DNA of 64,000 nucleotides, taken from assembly GCA_028641055.1 (NCBI GenBank), contig CM054058.1:241786187-241850186 (forward strand), in the 5' to 3' direction. Of this stretch, positions 24,180-35,700 are shown in pieces. The notes beneath the pieces are model-generated. The model was not told the origin of the DNA, ran no database searches, and was given only the letters and a program-made list of their open reading frames with translations. A program made the position numbers and the translations under genes. Source of the DNA: Alopecurus myosuroides. Taxonomy: Eukaryota; Streptophyta; Magnoliopsida; Poales; Poaceae. Each line of letters begins with the position of its first letter. Position 1 is the stretch's first letter.

Positions 24180-24995
24180 TCCAGGTGGTGGATTCCAGCG
24201 GAGGTTCGTCGTGTGGAGTTGCTTCTTCGACTAAGCCGTTGGTTGTGGCTTCCAGTATGCTTGCTTCACTTCGAGACCATGTCGCAGATGGTGAGCGTAA
24301 GTTCAAGGCTCTGCGAGGCGTGGCGGATGTTTCCAAGTCAAAGCAGAAACTTGCGGCGGATCGCGAACAATTTGTGACGGAGGAGCTGGCGAGCGTTGCG
24401 AAGGACATGCTTTGTAAGTCCCGCGAGCCCCCGAGTGCTTTTTGTTTATTCCTGCTTGTGTTTTGACGCTTTTGCTGTCCAATGCAGGTGTTGAGCCTGA
24501 TGGGGGTGTGTGAGGGTCACTGGATGGACAATCGTATTGTTCATGAGTCAAGCAGCTCCAACCCTCGCGCGAGCAATTTCTGGTCTGACCGCAGCCGAGG
24601 TTTTATCTTAGCTACCCTGCAGTACCGGGCGAGTCAGCCGCAACTTTTTGTGGAATCTTGCCGGAGGCCCTCGCTTCTGTCCATTGGGCGTTTTACCCCT
24701 TTGGCGTTGTTCCGGATAGCTTGAGTGGCTTGCTGAGGCTATTTCGTCAAGTGGGGGATGTTCGAGAGTGTGTGCGTCAGCAGCTCATTTGTGGTGCTCA
24801 GGTGGCGCTTGCCTTCGTGCGTTTGTGGCGCCCTGAGGTTAATTTCAATTCTGTGGCGCGACTCCCTAACACCCGAGGACCACCTATAGATTTTTCCCTC
24901 ATTATGAGGTTGTGCATCCTGCGGCAGAGCGGATTATTCGACTGACTGCGGCGGAGACCGAGCGATTGCTTCAAGAGGCGTCTGCTCGGCAATAG
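24180..24995 (+). pseudogene. Second antisense-gene segment of element A
   Basis: Here a coiled-coil-like block (SMLASLRDHVADGERKFKAL) ends at a donor-like GTAAGT near 24414. A block at about 24655-24995 encodes YPFGVVPDSLSGLLRLFRQ and CGAQVALAFVRLW, which resembles the C-terminal part of antisense proteins in Tat elements. Frames are interrupted. It could be the 3' part of the same gene or a second, duplicated gene; I cannot decide between these. Confidence 0.5.
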
Positions 24996-25353
24996 CTGTA
25001 GTTGATAAGGTATATATACCTTGTATGTTTTAGTTTTAAGGTGTTTACTTTGTGACCTTGTATGTTAATTCAATCGGTTATGGTGTGTATAAGCTGTGTA
25101 CCTAGTTACCTTGTAAGATTTCTGTCTTGCGCGAGCACTAGAAGATTCGCTGATGCTAGTTTGGTGTAGCCCACGTGTGTTGAGGTGTGACCTTTTGTTT
25201 AGCATGTAAGGAAAAGAAAAACTGCGACTGGATAGTCTTTGTGGCTATGGTTGAGAAACCATGTTTTTGTTGTGATGGCTGAGAAGCCATGTATTATCTC
25301 GGGCTACAATGTGGTTGGTTAAGCCTTATTTCTTGCGAGCACGGTATTAAATC
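24996..25353. other. Spacer between convergent antisense gene and pol of element A
   Basis: Non-coding. It contains a perfect 16-bp palindrome (AAGGTATATATACCTT, 25007-25022) and a short imperfect repeat, GTGGCTATGGTTGAGAAACC at about 25241 and a variant at about 25273. The plus-strand antisense gene and the minus-strand pol gene both end towards it. Confidence 0.6.
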
Positions 25354-25988
25354 CTAAGGGTAGAAATTGCGTAGGTGCGCCATGTTCCACGGGTTGGAGT
25401 AGATGACGCCTGTCTTTGGGTTCTTCAAGCGGTAGGCTCCTCCTGAGATGACTTCGTGTATGATGAAGGACCCTTCCCACGATGTCTCTAGCTTGTGTCC
25501 TTCTTTCTGCTTGAGTTGCAACACCAGGTCACCTACCACGAAGGATCTGTGGCGTATGCAGCGACTATGGTGATTGTGCAGCGATTGCTGGTAGACTGCG
25601 GATCTTGCGAGTGCAATGTCCCTGATCTCATCCAGTGCGTCCATGTCTTCTACGATTTCCTTGTTGGAGGTTTCTTCGTTGTATGTGACAAATCGTGGGG
25701 CGCTGAACTTGACGTCCTCGGGTAGCACGGCTTTAGCTCCGTATACCATGAAGAATGGCGTGTAATTTGTCAATCGATTTGGCGTTGTTCGCAGGCTCCA
25801 TAGCACCGATGGCAGTTCTTCGGCCCAGTGTCTTGCTGTTGTGTGTAGTCGAGAGAGCAACCGCTTTTTGAGGCTAGCTGAGACCAATCCGTTGGATCGT
25901 TCGACTTGGCCGTTGGTTTGCGGGTGAGCCACCAAGGCGAAGCTGAGAGTTATACCTTTTTCTTTGCAGAAGTCTTGGGTTTCCTTGG
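25354..25988 (-). pseudogene. Element A integrase, C-terminal part
   Basis: This minus-strand frame holds the end of a Tat-lineage integrase: HPQTNGQVERSNGL with the catalytic Glu, then VLWSLRTTPN, FFMVYGAKAVLP, and the C-terminal barrel region (FVVGDLVLQL, WEGSFII). It ends in LRNFYP and a stop near 25352. The solo LTR B1 splits it; the upstream part lies at 55539-57310, and TSD CTTGG at 25984-25988 and 55534-55538 proves continuity. This segment itself is open. Confidence 0.9.
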
Positions 25989-27135
25989 TGTAACACCCGG
26001 GGTTTTTCCCAAATAGAAAGTTGCTTGTTGTTTTCTTTTTCATCGCATAGCATCATGCATCATATGCATTGCACTTGTTTTCAAACCAACCTAAAAATTC
26101 AAACCAATTTTAACTTCTCAAACAAAGCACCTTTGTTATCAACTCAAATTGTTTTCATTGAGAATTTGAATTGGAATTAAAATTTGCTTGGTTAATAAAA
26201 TCCCCTTTCATTAAAACCCTATTTGAAATTCCAATGACAAATTCAAAGCAATTGGCAATTTGAATTTTTTTTGAAAAATAAAGTTCACAAACCATTGACC
26301 TCACTGTTTTGTGATTCAATAAAAATTAATTCATAAAAAATGAAACCCCTGACACCTCTTTCTTTTCTCTCTTATTCTTTCTTACAAAAAAAAAATAATA
26401 AACAAAAAAAAAACCAAAGGGGGAGGCAACCAGGTCCCAACCCCCCCTTCTTCCTCACCAAGTCCACCTACCTTTCCCCACCAAGTCCCAACCCCCCCTT
26501 CTTCCTTGTACGGACAGACAGGAGGGGGAGGTCGCTGTCACCATTGGTCCCCCTCCACCTGCTCCCCTCCTCCCTCTCCCCCCTAACCCTACCTGCCCTC
26601 CTCCCTCTCCTCCTCCTAGCCGCCACCTTCTTCTTCCTCCCTCCCTCCTCTGTTTTCGTTTCTCTGAACCTTGAAGGTGCCTCCATGGCCGCCCCTTTGA
26701 GGGCATGGAGCTGCCACCACGGGCACCCTCGGCCCTCCCTCTCGCCGTGAATGGAAAGGCCCCACTCCCGTCTTCCTCCTCGCCGGAGATCAAGGCCGGA
26801 GCTGCCCCGTACTGGCCCCGCCGAGGTCGTCTTCCCGCCGGTGCCGCTGCCTGCTGCGACGAGCAGCAGAGATGGTGGCCTCCGATCCGCGTCGAGCACG
26901 GCGCGACCACGCGAGAACCCCCCCCGGTGAGCTCTCCACTCGGCCTCCCCTCTCTCCCTCCCCTTCTCACCTTGCTCTGGAAGAGCCGCCGTCGAGCGCT
27001 CTGTGGTCGCCGTCCGTCGTTCGCTGATTCCCGATCGATACAGTTAACTGCATCTTCGTGCAGTTTCGTCAGTCTAAGCCCGAAACGACACCTCAAAATC
27101 AATACGCCTCTGTATCTTTCAACAACCGAGCAGCA

Positions 27136-27190
27136 GCCCCACTGGTAGCACTCCCTTGCGCGCGCCCAGCAGGTCCAGGGTTCGATTCCC
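27136..27190 (+). other. tRNA-like A-box/B-box module in LTR B1
   Basis: The A-box-like AGCCCCACTGG (27136-27146) and B-box GGTTCGATTCC (27180-27190) are separated by 33 nt, the tRNA-gene geometry. The B-box is a perfect match to the GGTTCGANTCC consensus. The acceptor stem does not pair, so it is not a functional tRNA. Confidence 0.65.
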
Positions 27191-28452
27191 CTTAGGCGCA
27201 AAAGCCACCCCCTTTTCTCAGCCTTTTTATTTTTTTTCTCTCTCGAATTCCAGAAAACAGATCTGATGCATTAATTGTAAAATCAATAACAAATTGAATT
27301 TTTATCCAATTTCAACGATTCAAATTGCTGTGGATTCATAATTTTGTGCTCTTCCTGTTAATGTCAAGTTTGCAACATGTTTCTGTAATAATTTTTGCAC
27401 TAAATAATTAATTACAGAAAATGCAATTAAAAGTTGAAACTTTGGAATTTCATAACTTTAGTTCTGTTCATCCAATTTGAGCAAACTTGGGCTCTAAAAA
27501 TTTGTCTTAACAAACTCTACACATTGGTATTTTATTTGGTCACAATTGAATTAAATTTGAACATGTTTCCCTCTGTTTACTAAAAGGGGCAGAATAAAAA
27601 TGGTTATGGAAAAATGCATAATAAATTCAATAATGATCCAAAAATTATGTTTAATAGCTCAAAATGTTCAGTGAAACATTTGCTACATGTTTTCAACCTT
27701 TTCAATACATTTTTGTTTACTGTTTTCCCTAATTAAAAGTGGTGCAATAATTCAATGCTTTAATTAAACCTCTTAAATTGCAAAATTCATAACTTGGGCA
27801 ATTCAAACCCAATTCCAACATGTAAAATATTTTTTCCATGCAAAATTGAATAAGATTTCCAAATATAAACTTTGTTTTCTGTTTTGAATAAATTAAATTG
27901 CTGAAAACAACTGTTTCTTAATTAATGCATTTAAAATTGCCAATTTAATAACTTGCTCATCTAAAATCCAAATTCAACAAATGAAATATGTATTCCATCT
28001 AAAATTGTGTGTTCTTTCCAAATATAATTTTTGTTATCTGTTTTGAACAATTAAAATGGGTGAAAACAACAAATGCTTGTGTAACTCATTTAAGAAGCCC
28101 AAATTTCATAACTTAATAAATAAAATTTCCAAACTTGGTAAACACCTTTTCAAATTGAAGCTATTGTTGTTTTCTCATTGTTTTCCTCATCCATGCATCA
28201 TTCTAATCAACTTTCACATGATGGTTATTTGTAGATCATTTAATTCAACATTAATTCATGCGATTTTCCATATGCAATCCAAATTGCATATGGTCCCATT
28301 TAAATATGTTTACCATGTCAACTAGTTTATCTTTGATGCATCCTTAAACTTGTCATGCATCCATATCTTGATCATGCTGGATCTTTTGTCGTAGAAGTAA
28401 TTATTGCATCCGGTGTTTGTTCTAGTTCGTTGCTTCTTCCCGGATAGGACGT

Positions 28453-29364
28453 TGTCGGGGGGTTACCCCCGAGTAGGGTAAAGACAGGTGGTAAAGGCCG
28501 CTTACAGAAGAGAGGTTTGGTCGAGTAGCCGACTACCGGGTACTCTCTACCCGGTCGACTGCTACCCGGTCTCACCTCAAGATGACCAGAAGGAGATATC
28601 GATCAGTTTATACCATGTCGAGTAGAAGGTTTGGCCCGAGTACAATTGGCGGGAACATTTGGCGGGAAACTACTCGGGCAGGAAGTCAAAGGAGCCGTTC
28701 TGACACAGGATCCCGCGTATCCTGGGTCCGTACTTGGCAGCATTCGAACTACTGTTCACGTGGGGACGGCCTGCCTGACAGTGACAGCATGGAAGCAGTC
28801 GGTGGCAGGATAAGGGGGGCCTACTCTGTGACTAGGTACAGTGATACCAGTCTGTCCCCTAGTTTTGCCCAACGACTTTACAGAAGCAGCCAAGACCAAC
28901 GACCAAAGCTGTCAGCGGGTACTCGGAGAAAGGACAGTGTGGACACTATGTCGACACTTGTCCAGATTTGGACGTATCCGGCTGGGCACCATGTATATAA
29001 GGTGCCCCGCCGCCTCCTGCGCGAGGCATGCTCTTAGACGATCTCATTCCAGGCTCATAGCAAACCCTAGAAACCCTAAGTTCTTGACCTAGCTCTACTC
29101 GGAGAGGAGCAAGGGGCTACTCGGTAGCATTACTATTTGTACTGTGGCTACCCGGTGAGACACCGTAATACATAGAGAAAGGCAGGAGTAGGGGTTTTAC
29201 CTCCTCACGAGGGCCCTGAACCTGGGTACATCGTGTTGTTTGTGTTGTGTGGATCTTACCTCACGCGGCTACTCGTCGCGTGATCCCTCCCCGGACACCT
29301 CCAGCGTCCATCGTCCCCACATCTTTAGCCATCCCATGGCATCTGCCGTGACACCACCACGACA
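28453..29364 (+). repeat. Element C 5' LTR
   Basis: A 912-bp LTR. The first bases form a hairpin (GGGGGTTACCCCC). TATATAA at 28994-29000 marks the likely promoter, so U3 is about 570 bp. The words AAACCCTAGAAACCCTAAG follow at about 29062-29080. CTACTCGG and CTACCCGG words recur many times. Confidence 0.97.
28994..29000 (+). promoter_or_regulatory. TATA box of element C 5' LTR
   Basis: TATATAA in the context CACCATG-TATATAA-GGTGCCC. The same box is at 43388-43394 in the 3' LTR. Transcription would start near 29030. Confidence 0.8.
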
Positions 29365-32300
29365 GTTGGCGCCCACCGTGGGGCAACCAGCGGCGCTGGC
29401 TGGAGTTTCTGTTCGGACGGGATCTTCATCAGCGGAGCGTGTAGTTTGTGGCCTTGTCCACAGATTCGGCTCCTTCGACTTCGTCACCGACAACGCCGGC
29501 TGTTTCGGCGGCATGGCCATGCCAGAGGGCGGCTCGGTGATCTCCTTCGGCTCTCACCTCGTCTACGTCGCCACCGTCGCCAACAGCACCTACCCCGAGC
29601 TGGTGCACGACGCGGAGGATCCTCCCGCGGTTGTTGCTGCTCGTGGAAGGCCCGTGCGCAGCTCTGCATGCTGCGCTGAGGTGATGGTGACTGGCTTGGC
29701 GGCGAACGCTGGCGCAGCTGCTACCGGCGCTGCGGCCGTCGTCGAGGAGGTCGACGACCCGCCCGCGGGTGGCAGGACACGCCGGCCCTACGAGAAGGAG
29801 AGCAACCTGCCGCCTTCCACGTCTACGGTCATCCCCGCGTCAGCTGCGCGAATCGGGATGCCCACTCCCACCGACCTCGAGCTCCTAGCCGAGAGGGAGC
29901 AGCTCGAGCGGCAACGCCAGGAGCTGCTCGCCGAGCAGGCGGAGTTGGAGAAGATCAGGTTGGAGCTGAGCCTGGACCAGCTCGAGTACAACAAGGCTCA
30001 CGGCTTCACGCCGGTCGCCAGGAGGCCTAGCAGGGTAGGCGCTACGCGGCGCAACCTAGGCGCCGAGATGGCGACTGTTGCGGAGGAGCCCGCGCAGTCG
30101 GCCACCGCGAACACCTTCACAAGGCCAAGGTACAGCACACCCGCCAAGACGCTGCGAGCTGCGGAGGCTGTGGCTGCCGAGTTGCCGCGCCTAGAGGGAG
30201 AGGCGCGTCGCAGGCAGCAGGAGAGGCTCGGCGAGCTGGTGCTGGAGGCCGCCAGGCAGAACGAGGAGTTCCGGAAGGCCAACCCGGGAGCTGGAGCCTC
30301 GCAGGTGGTTCATTCGCACGCGGCTAGATCTAACGATCAAGCCTCATCTCCGCATCCCAGCCGCGAGAAGAGCCGCAGCGGGCGTACGGGTAGAGACAGG
30401 CAAATGCAGGTGTATGACCCGGCCGCTGCCGCGAAACAGGTTGCTGTGCCGCAGCGGCCCGGGCAGGAACACAACGCTGCGAGAGCAGGCTCTCAAGCCC
30501 ATCAGGCTCAAAGCCGTGTCCGAGAAGCCGCACGTCCGGGTACTTCTCGGCAACCCGCAGCTCCGCCTACTCGGCAGAGGCAGCAGCCGCGCCCAGTGGC
30601 ACCAGTTGCCAACCCGGTGGAGCAGCCTGCTGCTATGCAGGTCGATCGGTATGATGATGGCTACTCGGCTATGGAGATGGCTGGTTATGACATCCATGAC
30701 CGTGTTGGTGAGCGCGTGTTGGCGCCTGGAGATGCAAGGCACCAGCTGGACCGTATCAGCTTGTCGGCGCGGCTTGAGAGCACGGGTCCTCCTGGCCCCG
30801 AGTGCTTTGGCCCGCGCATCATGAATGAGCCTTCCGTGAAGGGCTTTCAGCTCGCGAGAGGCACCAAGAGCTACAATGGTAGCACCAAGCCTGAAGATTG
30901 GCTCAACGACTACGTCACCGCGGTCCATATCGCGAACGGCAACAGGAGATGGGCGGTGCGCTATGTGCCGCAGATGCTAGAGGGTCCGGCTCGCACTTGG
31001 CTCAACAACTTGCCCAAGAACAGCATTAACTGCTGGCTGGACTTCTCGGATGCCTTCATCAGCAACTTCACCAGCACCTACAAGAGGCCGAATAGGCCAC
31101 AGCAGTTGTCGGCTTGCCGGCAGCGAGAAGACGAGACGGACCGCGAGTACCTTACTCGGTGGAGCACCTTGAGGAACACCTGTGAGGGTGTGAATGAAGC
31201 ACAGGCCATCACTTGGTTTGCGCAGGGTTGCCGACATGGCAGCATGCTGTGGCAGAGATTGCAGAGGGAGATGCCCAACACCCTGGCCGAGACCATCAAG
31301 ATTGCGGATCAGTACGCACTCGGTGATCCTACTCAGCCACTGATGGATTCCTCTGAGCCGAGAAGAAACTTCAACAGCAGCAAGCGCAACGAGTTCCGCA
31401 ACAAGCGCCGAGTAGATACCCGGTGTGATCCCGAAGAGGTGAATGCAGTGAATGTCGGAGGCAGTGGTGGCCAAAGGCAGAAACCTGCTGGAGCCTACGG
31501 GCAGAACCAGAACCAGGGCCAGGGCAACAAGAAACCGTTCCGCACTGCACAGCCGAGTAGCGGGAACTCCGAGCAGCCGAAGAAGTTTGTCTTCGATGAC
31601 ATGAAGGATGGCCCATGCAGCTTTCACACTCATCACCCCTCAAGGCCTGCAAACCACACTACTCGGCAATGCGAATGGTGGGATGTGATCAAGAGTGATG
31701 GCTTGCCTCCTCCTCCTCCTCTGCCAGCTGCCAATGCTACGGTTCAGCCTACTCGCGCTCCCGCAGCTCGGCCGCCAGTGTACCCGAGAAGGGAGAATGT
31801 CAACCAGGTGGCTCTAGGAGCCAACCAGAACTTCAACAACGAGAGATACCGCAACAACAACAACTACAACCGCAACAACAACAACAGAGGCAACAACAAC
31901 TATCAGGGTAACAACAATGGCAACAATGGCAACAACGGGGGCAATGGCCCTAACCAGTACCAAGAGCACCATGAGAGCTATATGATCTTCACTTCCGAGG
32001 CAGTCGACAAGCAGTCACAGCACAGGCGGGCCATGGAGGTCAATGCAGTAATTCCGGCTGTCCCTCACTACATGTACTGGTGCGACCAGGACGTCAGGTG
32101 GACTCGGGCAGATCACCCCAAGGTGATGCCCAATCCGGGTACCTATGCCTTGGTACTGGATCCCACCTTCTTGGGCCCCGAGAAGAACGTGAGGTTCAGC
32201 AAGGTGCTGATCGACAACGGCAGCAGCATCAACATTGTGTACAAGGACACGCTCGAGAAGCTTGGCCTGGCCGAGAACATGATGCTGCCTAGCAAGACCA

Positions 32301-32794
32301 CTTTCCATGGCATCGTGCCCGGGATCTCCTGCAACCCGATTGGCCGAGTGTGGATTGATGTGCTATTCGGTACTCGGGAGAACTGCCGCACTGAGCGCCT
32401 GCAGTTTGAAGTGGTGGATCATCAGAGCCCATATCATGCTCTACTCGGGAGGCCTGCTCTGAGCAAGTTCATGGCCTCTACCCATGTGGCTTATCTGAAG
32501 ATGAAGATCCCTGGGCCCAATGGCATTATCACTATCTCGGGAGATTACAAGAAGTCCATGGAGTGTGCCTCTGCTAGCTCTCAGCTGGCAGAATCGATGG
32601 TGATTGCTGCCGAGAAGAAGAAGATGTACGAGGTGGTGGCCATGGCTCAGTCCGCACAAGCTGGCGCGCAGGGTGTGCCGAGTACCCAGCATGGTACTGC
32701 TTTTCAAGCTGCCAAGGAGACCAAGACTGTCCAGGTTGACCCCGAGTTCCCGGAGCGCGTGGCCATCATTGGTGCCGGGTTGGCCGAGAAATAG
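29336..32794 (+). CDS. Element C gag-protease polyprotein
   Basis: This encodes the capsid precursor and aspartic protease. The frame is open from the LTR. ATG 29336 lies within U5, and reading continues through the primer site; the first ATG after the LTR is at 29513, so either may be used. Domains, counted from 29336: variable N-terminus with Glu/Arg/Gln-rich helix (about 180-320); retrotrans_gag core (about 505-665, WAVRYVPQMLEGPARTWL); a Cys/His segment (CSFHTHHPSRPANHTTRQC) in place of a standard CCHC knuckle; an Asn-rich low-complexity tract (31840-31960); protease with LIDNGSSINIV near 32204, a DNGS variant of the D(T/S)G active site. It ends at TAG 32792-32794, after which the same frame continues into pol. 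Confidence 0.92.
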   Translation: MASAVTPPRQLAPTVGQPAALAGVSVRTGSSSAERVVCGLVHRFGSFDFVTDNAGCFGGMAMPEGGSVISFGSHLVYVATVANSTYPELVHDAEDPPAVVAARGRPVRSSACCAEVMVTGLAANAGAAATGAAAVVEEVDDPPAGGRTRRPYEKESNLPPSTSTVIPASAARIGMPTPTDLELLAEREQLERQRQELLAEQAELEKIRLELSLDQLEYNKAHGFTPVARRPSRVGATRRNLGAEMATVAEEPAQSATANTFTRPRYSTPAKTLRAAEAVAAELPRLEGEARRRQQERLGELVLEAARQNEEFRKANPGAGASQVVHSHAARSNDQASSPHPSREKSRSGRTGRDRQMQVYDPAAAAKQVAVPQRPGQEHNAARAGSQAHQAQSRVREAARPGTSRQPAAPPTRQRQQPRPVAPVANPVEQPAAMQVDRYDDGYSAMEMAGYDIHDRVGERVLAPGDARHQLDRISLSARLESTGPPGPECFGPRIMNEPSVKGFQLARGTKSYNGSTKPEDWLNDYVTAVHIANGNRRWAVRYVPQMLEGPARTWLNNLPKNSINCWLDFSDAFISNFTSTYKRPNRPQQLSACRQREDETDREYLTRWSTLRNTCEGVNEAQAITWFAQGCRHGSMLWQRLQREMPNTLAETIKIADQYALGDPTQPLMDSSEPRRNFNSSKRNEFRNKRRVDTRCDPEEVNAVNVGGSGGQRQKPAGAYGQNQNQGQGNKKPFRTAQPSSGNSEQPKKFVFDDMKDGPCSFHTHHPSRPANHTTRQCEWWDVIKSDGLPPPPPLPAANATVQPTRAPAARPPVYPRRENVNQVALGANQNFNNERYRNNNNYNRNNNNRGNNNYQGNNNGNNGNNGGNGPNQYQEHHESYMIFTSEAVDKQSQHRRAMEVNAVIPAVPHYMYWCDQDVRWTRADHPKVMPNPGTYALVLDPTFLGPEKNVRFSKVLIDNGSSINIVYKDTLEKLGLAENMMLPSKTTFHGIVPGISCNPIGRVWIDVLFGTRENCRTERLQFEVVDHQSPYHALLGRPALSKFMASTHVAYLKMKIPGPNGIITISGDYKKSMECASASSQLAESMVIAAEKKKMYEVVAMAQSAQAGAQGVPSTQHGTAFQAAKETKTVQVDPEFPERVAIIGAGLAEK
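29367..29384 (+). promoter_or_regulatory. Element C primer-binding site
   Basis: TGGCGCCCACCGTGGGGC, 2 nt after the LTR, fits a primer site complementary to a tRNA 3' end (TGG pairs with CCA). I do not assign the tRNA. Confidence 0.85.
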
Positions 32795-35700
32795 GAAAGC
32801 GCGCTCATCCACTTCCTCCGTGAGAATCGGGACGTGTTCGCCTGGACCAATGAAGATCTACCAGGAGTCCCGAGGGAGTTGGTTGAGCACTCTTTGCATG
32901 TGCGCCCTGACGCCAAGCCCGTGAAGCAGGCTTTACGCCGTTTCGGGGATGAGAGAAGGAAGGCCATCGGTGATCAAATCACCAAGCTGCTGATCAGCAA
33001 CTTCATCATGGAGGTGCTGCACCCGGACTGGTTGGCCAACCCGGTCATGGTCGAGAAGAAAAAGGAAGATCCCAAGGCTGCCACCGCATGGCGCATGTGT
33101 GTCGACTACACCGACTTGAACAAGGCATGCCCCAAGGATCCTTTCCCGCTACCTCGCATCGATCAGGTGATCGATTCCACTGCCGGCTGTGAGCTGTTGT
33201 CTTTCATAGATGCCTACTCTGGTTTCCACCAGATTGCACTCAACCCTGCTGATCAAATAAAGACTGCTTTCATTACCCCGTACGGGGCTTATTGCTATCG
33301 TGTCATGTGTTTTGGCCTGAGGAATGCGGGTGCAACCTATCAGAGATGCATGCAGAAATGCTTGCATGACCAACTCGGCAAGAATGTGCAGGTGTACGTA
33401 GATGACATTGTCATCAAAACGAATAAAACACATACTTTGCTTGCCGACTTGGAGGAAACCTTTGCTAACCTACGCAGGTACAAAATGAAACTGAATCCGA
33501 GTAAGTGCACCTTTGGTGTACCAGCGGGAAAGCTACTCGGATTTCTCGTTTCTAGTCGGGGCATTGAAGCCAATCCGTCTAAGATAAAAGCTATTGAAAG
33601 CATGTCTTTGCCGAGATCATTGAAAGATGTGCAGAAGTTCACGGGTTGTTTGGCATCTCTGAGCCGTTTCTTGGGCCGAATGGGCGAGAAGGCTCTGCCT
33701 CTGTACCAGCTGATGAAGAAGAGCGACAAGTTTGTCTGGACTCCGCAAGCGGATGTGGCATTCAATGAGCTGAAAGCAATGTTGGCTAGCGCTCCTGTCT
33801 TGGCTAGTCCGCTTCCCAAGGAGCCTATGCTGCTATACATTGCCGCGACTAACCGAGTAGTCAGCGTGGTGATTGTGGTGGAGCGAGAAGAAGAAGGCAA
33901 GAGTGTGCAGCGCCCAGTCTATTATCTCAGTGAAGTGCTGTCCAGTTCCAAGCAAAACTATCCTCACTACCAGAAGATGACATATGGTGTGTACCTGGGC
34001 GCCAGGAAGCTGAAGCATTACTTCCAGGAGCATCCCATCACTGTTGTGAGCTCAGCTCCCATCTCGGATATCATGGGTAACAAGGAGGCGAGTGGCAGAG
34101 TAGCCAAGTGGGCGATCGAGCTAGCCGCGTACGCTCCCGCGTATACGAGAAGAGAAGCAATCAAGTCTCAGGTACTGGCGGAATTTCTTGTGGACTGGGC
34201 CGAGATGCAGTATGAACCTCCCGCTCCAGTTTCCAACTATTGGAAGATGCACTTTGATGGCTCAAAGGTGAAAGAAGGCCTTGGTGCTGGCGTTGTGCTT
34301 ACATCGCCCAAGCGCGATCAGCTCAAGTATGTGTTGCAGATTCATTTCAAGGCATCCAACAATGTCGCCGAGTACGAGGCAGTTGTGCATGGTTTGCGAG
34401 TAGCAAAGGAGGTTGGTGTGCAGCGCATTATCTGCTATGGCGACTCAGATCTGGTGGTGCAGCAAGTCTCAGGTACCTGGGATGCTTTGGATGCCAACAT
34501 GGCATCGTATCGCTTCCTGGTGCAGTCAATGACTGGGTTTTTCGAAGGCTGTGAGTTCCAGCATATTCACCGAGCAGAGAACGAGGCAGCAGATGAGCTG
34601 TCCAAATTGGGATCTTCTCGGCAGTCCATCCCGGCAGGGATTGCCTTGGAGCATTTGAGGAAGCCATCCATCAAGCCTTCCCCCAACTCGGAATCCATCT
34701 TTGTCCCTTCTCTGCCAAGTGAAGAATCTGACCCAATGGAGATTGACTGGGAGAGTGCTGCAGGGAACCCGGGGACTGCCGTCCTATACTCGGGGACTGC
34801 CGCTCCTTACTCGGGGACTGCCGCTCCCTACTCGGGGACTGCCACTCCATACCCGGGGACTGCCACTCCCTACCCGGGGACTGCCATTCCTTACCCGGGG
34901 ACTGCCACTCCCTACTCGGGGACTGCCGCCCTCAACCCAGAAGCTGTTGCATTCATTGAAGAAGTTCTCGCCAATCGATCTGGGCTGCAGAGGAGCGCTC
35001 CTACTCCTCCTGTGCAACCACCAGAGCCTGTCCCAATGGAAATGGACGAACCAGTGTTTCCCGTGCGGGAGACACCGAGCTGGGCAATGCCCATATTATC
35101 CTTTCTAAGGGACGGTACTTTACCTGAAGATGAGGTGACCGCGAGGCAGATTCAGAGAAGATCCAAGGGCTACGCCTTAGTCCGAGATGTGCTGCACAAG
35201 AGAAGTGCCACTGGTGTGCTGCAACGCTGTGTGAGCCCAGAGGAAGGAGAAGAAATCCTGGTGGAGATACATCAAGGGGAATGTGGGCATCACGCCTCTT
35301 CTCGGGCTTTAGTCAAGAAAGCTTTTCGGCATGGCTTCTACTGGCTCACTGCATTGCAGAAAGCTGAGGACATTGTGAGGAAGTGCGCCGGCTGCCAGAT
35401 GTTCGCAAGTAAGATTCACATGCCAGCATCCGAGTTGAAAACAATTCCTATCACATGGCCGTTTGCTGTTTGGTGCTTGGATATGGTTGGTCCTTTCAAG
35501 CCGGCTAAGGGCAACATGACACATATTTTGGTCATGGTGGACAAGTTCACCAAGTGGATCGAGGTGAAGCCTATTCGGAAGTGCGATGGAGTCACAGCTG
35601 TGAAGTTTGTGAAAGATGTGATCATGAGATATGGCTACCCGCACAGTATCATCACCGACAACGGCACCAACTTTGCAGAGGGGGCAATGGTGCGATTCTG

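Noticed and set aside
26340..27150. Cellular gene in the GC-rich part of LTR B1
   Set aside because: Frames are low-complexity (Pro/Arg/Ser), differ between related LTRs, and lie in an LTR leader.
27136..27190. Functional tRNA gene
   Set aside because: The A- and B-boxes are good, but acceptor and D stems do not pair; the same holds for the modules in D and B2.
30344..32812. Long minus-strand frames opposite gag of C
   Set aside because: They mirror the codon usage of the GC-rich sense frame and have no domain or splice structure.
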